Source: Lacinutrix himadriensis
GTDB taxonomy: Bacteria > Bacteroidota > Bacteroidia > Flavobacteriales > Flavobacteriaceae
DNA: 64,000 bases
Assembly (NCBI RefSeq): GCF_001418105.1
Contig: NZ_LIQI01000017.1
Span: 62,001 to 126,000 of the forward strand
Direction: 5' to 3'
Shown: positions 63,801-64,000 of the stretch, one piece after another
Position numbering within the stretch: the stretch's first letter is position 1
How the letters are laid out: every line of letters starts with the position of its first letter
The notes under the pieces: generated by a model
Databases searched by the model: none
What the model was told of the DNA's origin: nothing
What the model saw: the letters and a program-made list of their open reading frames with translations, nothing else
Made by a program: the position numbers and the translations under genes

Positions 63801-64000
63801 AAACTGTAAAAGGGGAAGATAACGAAGGAAACGTTGTAGACGTTGTAATCTCTCGTACTTCTGAAATCAAATTAATAGATAAGAAAACGGGTATTACTTT
63901 AAGTACTAACAATATTCCTTACGGTTCATTTGTTCAAGTTAAAAACGGAGACAAATTAACTAAAGGTGATGTAGTTTGTTCATGGGATCCATATAACGGT
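60878..64000 (+). CDS. rpoC: RNA polymerase beta-prime subunit, 5' part
   Basis: Starts at ATG 60878 and runs in one open frame for 1041 codons to the right edge, where it is cut. The zinc ribbon is [20 protein letters not shown] (about residues 67-86). The catalytic Mg2+ motif NADFDGD is at residues 475-481, preceded by [13 protein letters not shown]. The trigger-loop region GSIIENP...[26 protein letters not shown] is intact, and the second zinc site ([13 protein letters not shown]) is present. No abnormality. It shares the operon with rpoB. Confidence 0.98.
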   Translation, partial: MARKQDKNTVKRFNKISIGLASPESILAESRGEVLKPETINYRTHKPERDGLFCERIFGPVKDYECACGKYKRIRYKGIVCDRCGVEVTEKKVRRDRVGHINLVVPVAHIWYFRSLPNKIGYLLGLPSKKLDMIIYYERYVVIQPGIAKNAEGEPLQKMDFLTEEEYLNILETLPQENQYLDDTDPNKFLAKMGAECLIDLLARIDLETLSYELRHKANTETSKQRKTEALKRLQVVEALKESNENRENRPEWMILKVVPIIPPELRPLVPLDGGRFATSDLNDLYRRVIIRNNRLKRLVEIKAPEVILRNEKRMLQESVDSLLDNTRKSSAVKTDSNRPLKSLSDSLKGKQGRFRQNLLGKRVDYSARSVIVVGPELRLFECGLPKNMAAELYKPFVIRKLIERGIVKTVKSAKKIIDKREPVVWDILENVLKGHPVLLNRAPTLHRLGIQAFQPKLIEGKAIQLHPLVTTAFNADFDGDQMAVHLPLGPEAILECQLLMLASHNILNPANGSPVTVPSQDMVLGLYYMTKLRTSTKDVKVKGEGLTFYSAEEVTIAYNEKQVDLNAQIKVRAIDFNEAGELVPQIIETTVGRVIFNKKVPAAAGYINDVLTKKSLRNIIGDILKVTSVPETADFLDEIKNLGYYYAFKGGLSFSLGDIIIPPEKQSMIDSANVKVEGIMGNYNMGLITNNERYNQVIDIWTSTNAELTELSMKRIREDQQGFNSVYMMLDSGARGSKEQIRQLTGMRGLMAKPKKSTAGGGSIIENPILSNFKEGLSILEYFISTHGARKGLADTALKTADAGYLTRRLVDVSQDVIVNTVDCGTLRGVEIAPLKKNDEVVETLEERILGRISLNDIYNPLTDELLVGANELITEEIAKAIENSPVDKVDARSPLSCEAKKGICAKCYGRNLATNKMVQRGEAVGVVAAQSIGEPGTQLTLRTFHVGGIAGNISEENKLAVKFDGIAEIEELKTVKGEDNEGNVVDVVISRTSEIKLIDKKTGITLSTNNIPYGSFVQVKNGDKLTKGDVVCSWDPYNG

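Overview
The window is one contiguous chromosomal piece of a low-GC bacterium of the phylum Bacteroidota, most likely family Flavobacteriaceae. The evidence is the RpoB/RpoC/EF-Tu/TypA sequences, repeated matches to the Bacteroidota promoter (about -33 TTTG, -7 TAnnTTTG), a type IX secretion (T9SS) sorting domain, a gliding-type C-terminal module, DUF2059, DUF2851 and NamZ/DUF1343 proteins, and the lack of Shine-Dalgarno sequences. No genus is claimed. I found no insertion sequence, prophage, CRISPR array, rRNA or replication origin.

Layout. (1) 1-256 is the 3' end of typA, closed by a terminator. (2) 493-15387 is a surface-glycan locus. It holds a 65-aa membrane protein, a methyltransferase, three paralogous membrane-anchored alkaline-phosphatase-superfamily (sulfatase/phosphotransferase-like) proteins, a FemAB/GNAT-like transferase, a sugar aminotransferase, a Wzx-like flippase, a PhyH-like dioxygenase, four glycosyltransferases and a WxcM/FdtA-like ketoisomerase. 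Aminotransferase plus ketoisomerase suggest a dTDP-3-amino-3,6-dideoxyhexose (Fuc3N/Qui3N type) in the repeat unit. A secreted beta-helix protein (15470-17110) follows. (3) 17107-33397 is an envelope and housekeeping mix: ftsE, a giant TPR protein with a lipoprotein and an outer-membrane barrel, a T9SS LRR protein, an amidohydrolase lipoprotein, DUF2059, methyltransferase, YkgJ, sterol desaturase, GDPD and a repeat-bearing secreted protein. (4) 33466-37321 holds a NamZ-like lipoprotein divergent from a LolC/E-type permease, then a PLP-dependent beta-synthase. (5) 37470-41527, all on the minus strand, is a TetR-headed redox group (AhpD-like, DoxX-like, LolA/DUF-like, a frameshifted DsbA/FrnE, an SDR) with two matching operator candidates. 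(6) 41652-50421 holds a P-loop kinase, DUF2851, PspC, a K+ channel, an AGCS symporter, an HhH protein, an acyl-CoA dehydrogenase and a second frameshifted gene. (7) 50749-64000 is a classic core block: xerC-like, hpf, four tRNAs, tuf, tRNA-Trp, secE, nusG, rplK-rplA-rplJ-rplL, rpoB, and rpoC running off the right edge.

How it fits together. Region 2 would build, flip and decorate a cell-surface polysaccharide; the tandem triplication of the membrane phosphotransferase/sulfatase-like gene is the least ordinary coding feature. The most testable non-coding observations are the TetR operator pair, promoters placed 4-5 nt from the start codon (near-leaderless mRNAs), stem-loops between rplL-rpoB and rpoB-rpoC, and several dispersed intergenic repeat families. 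Two genes are each broken by a single missing A in an A-run, which may be mutation, sequencing error or slippage.
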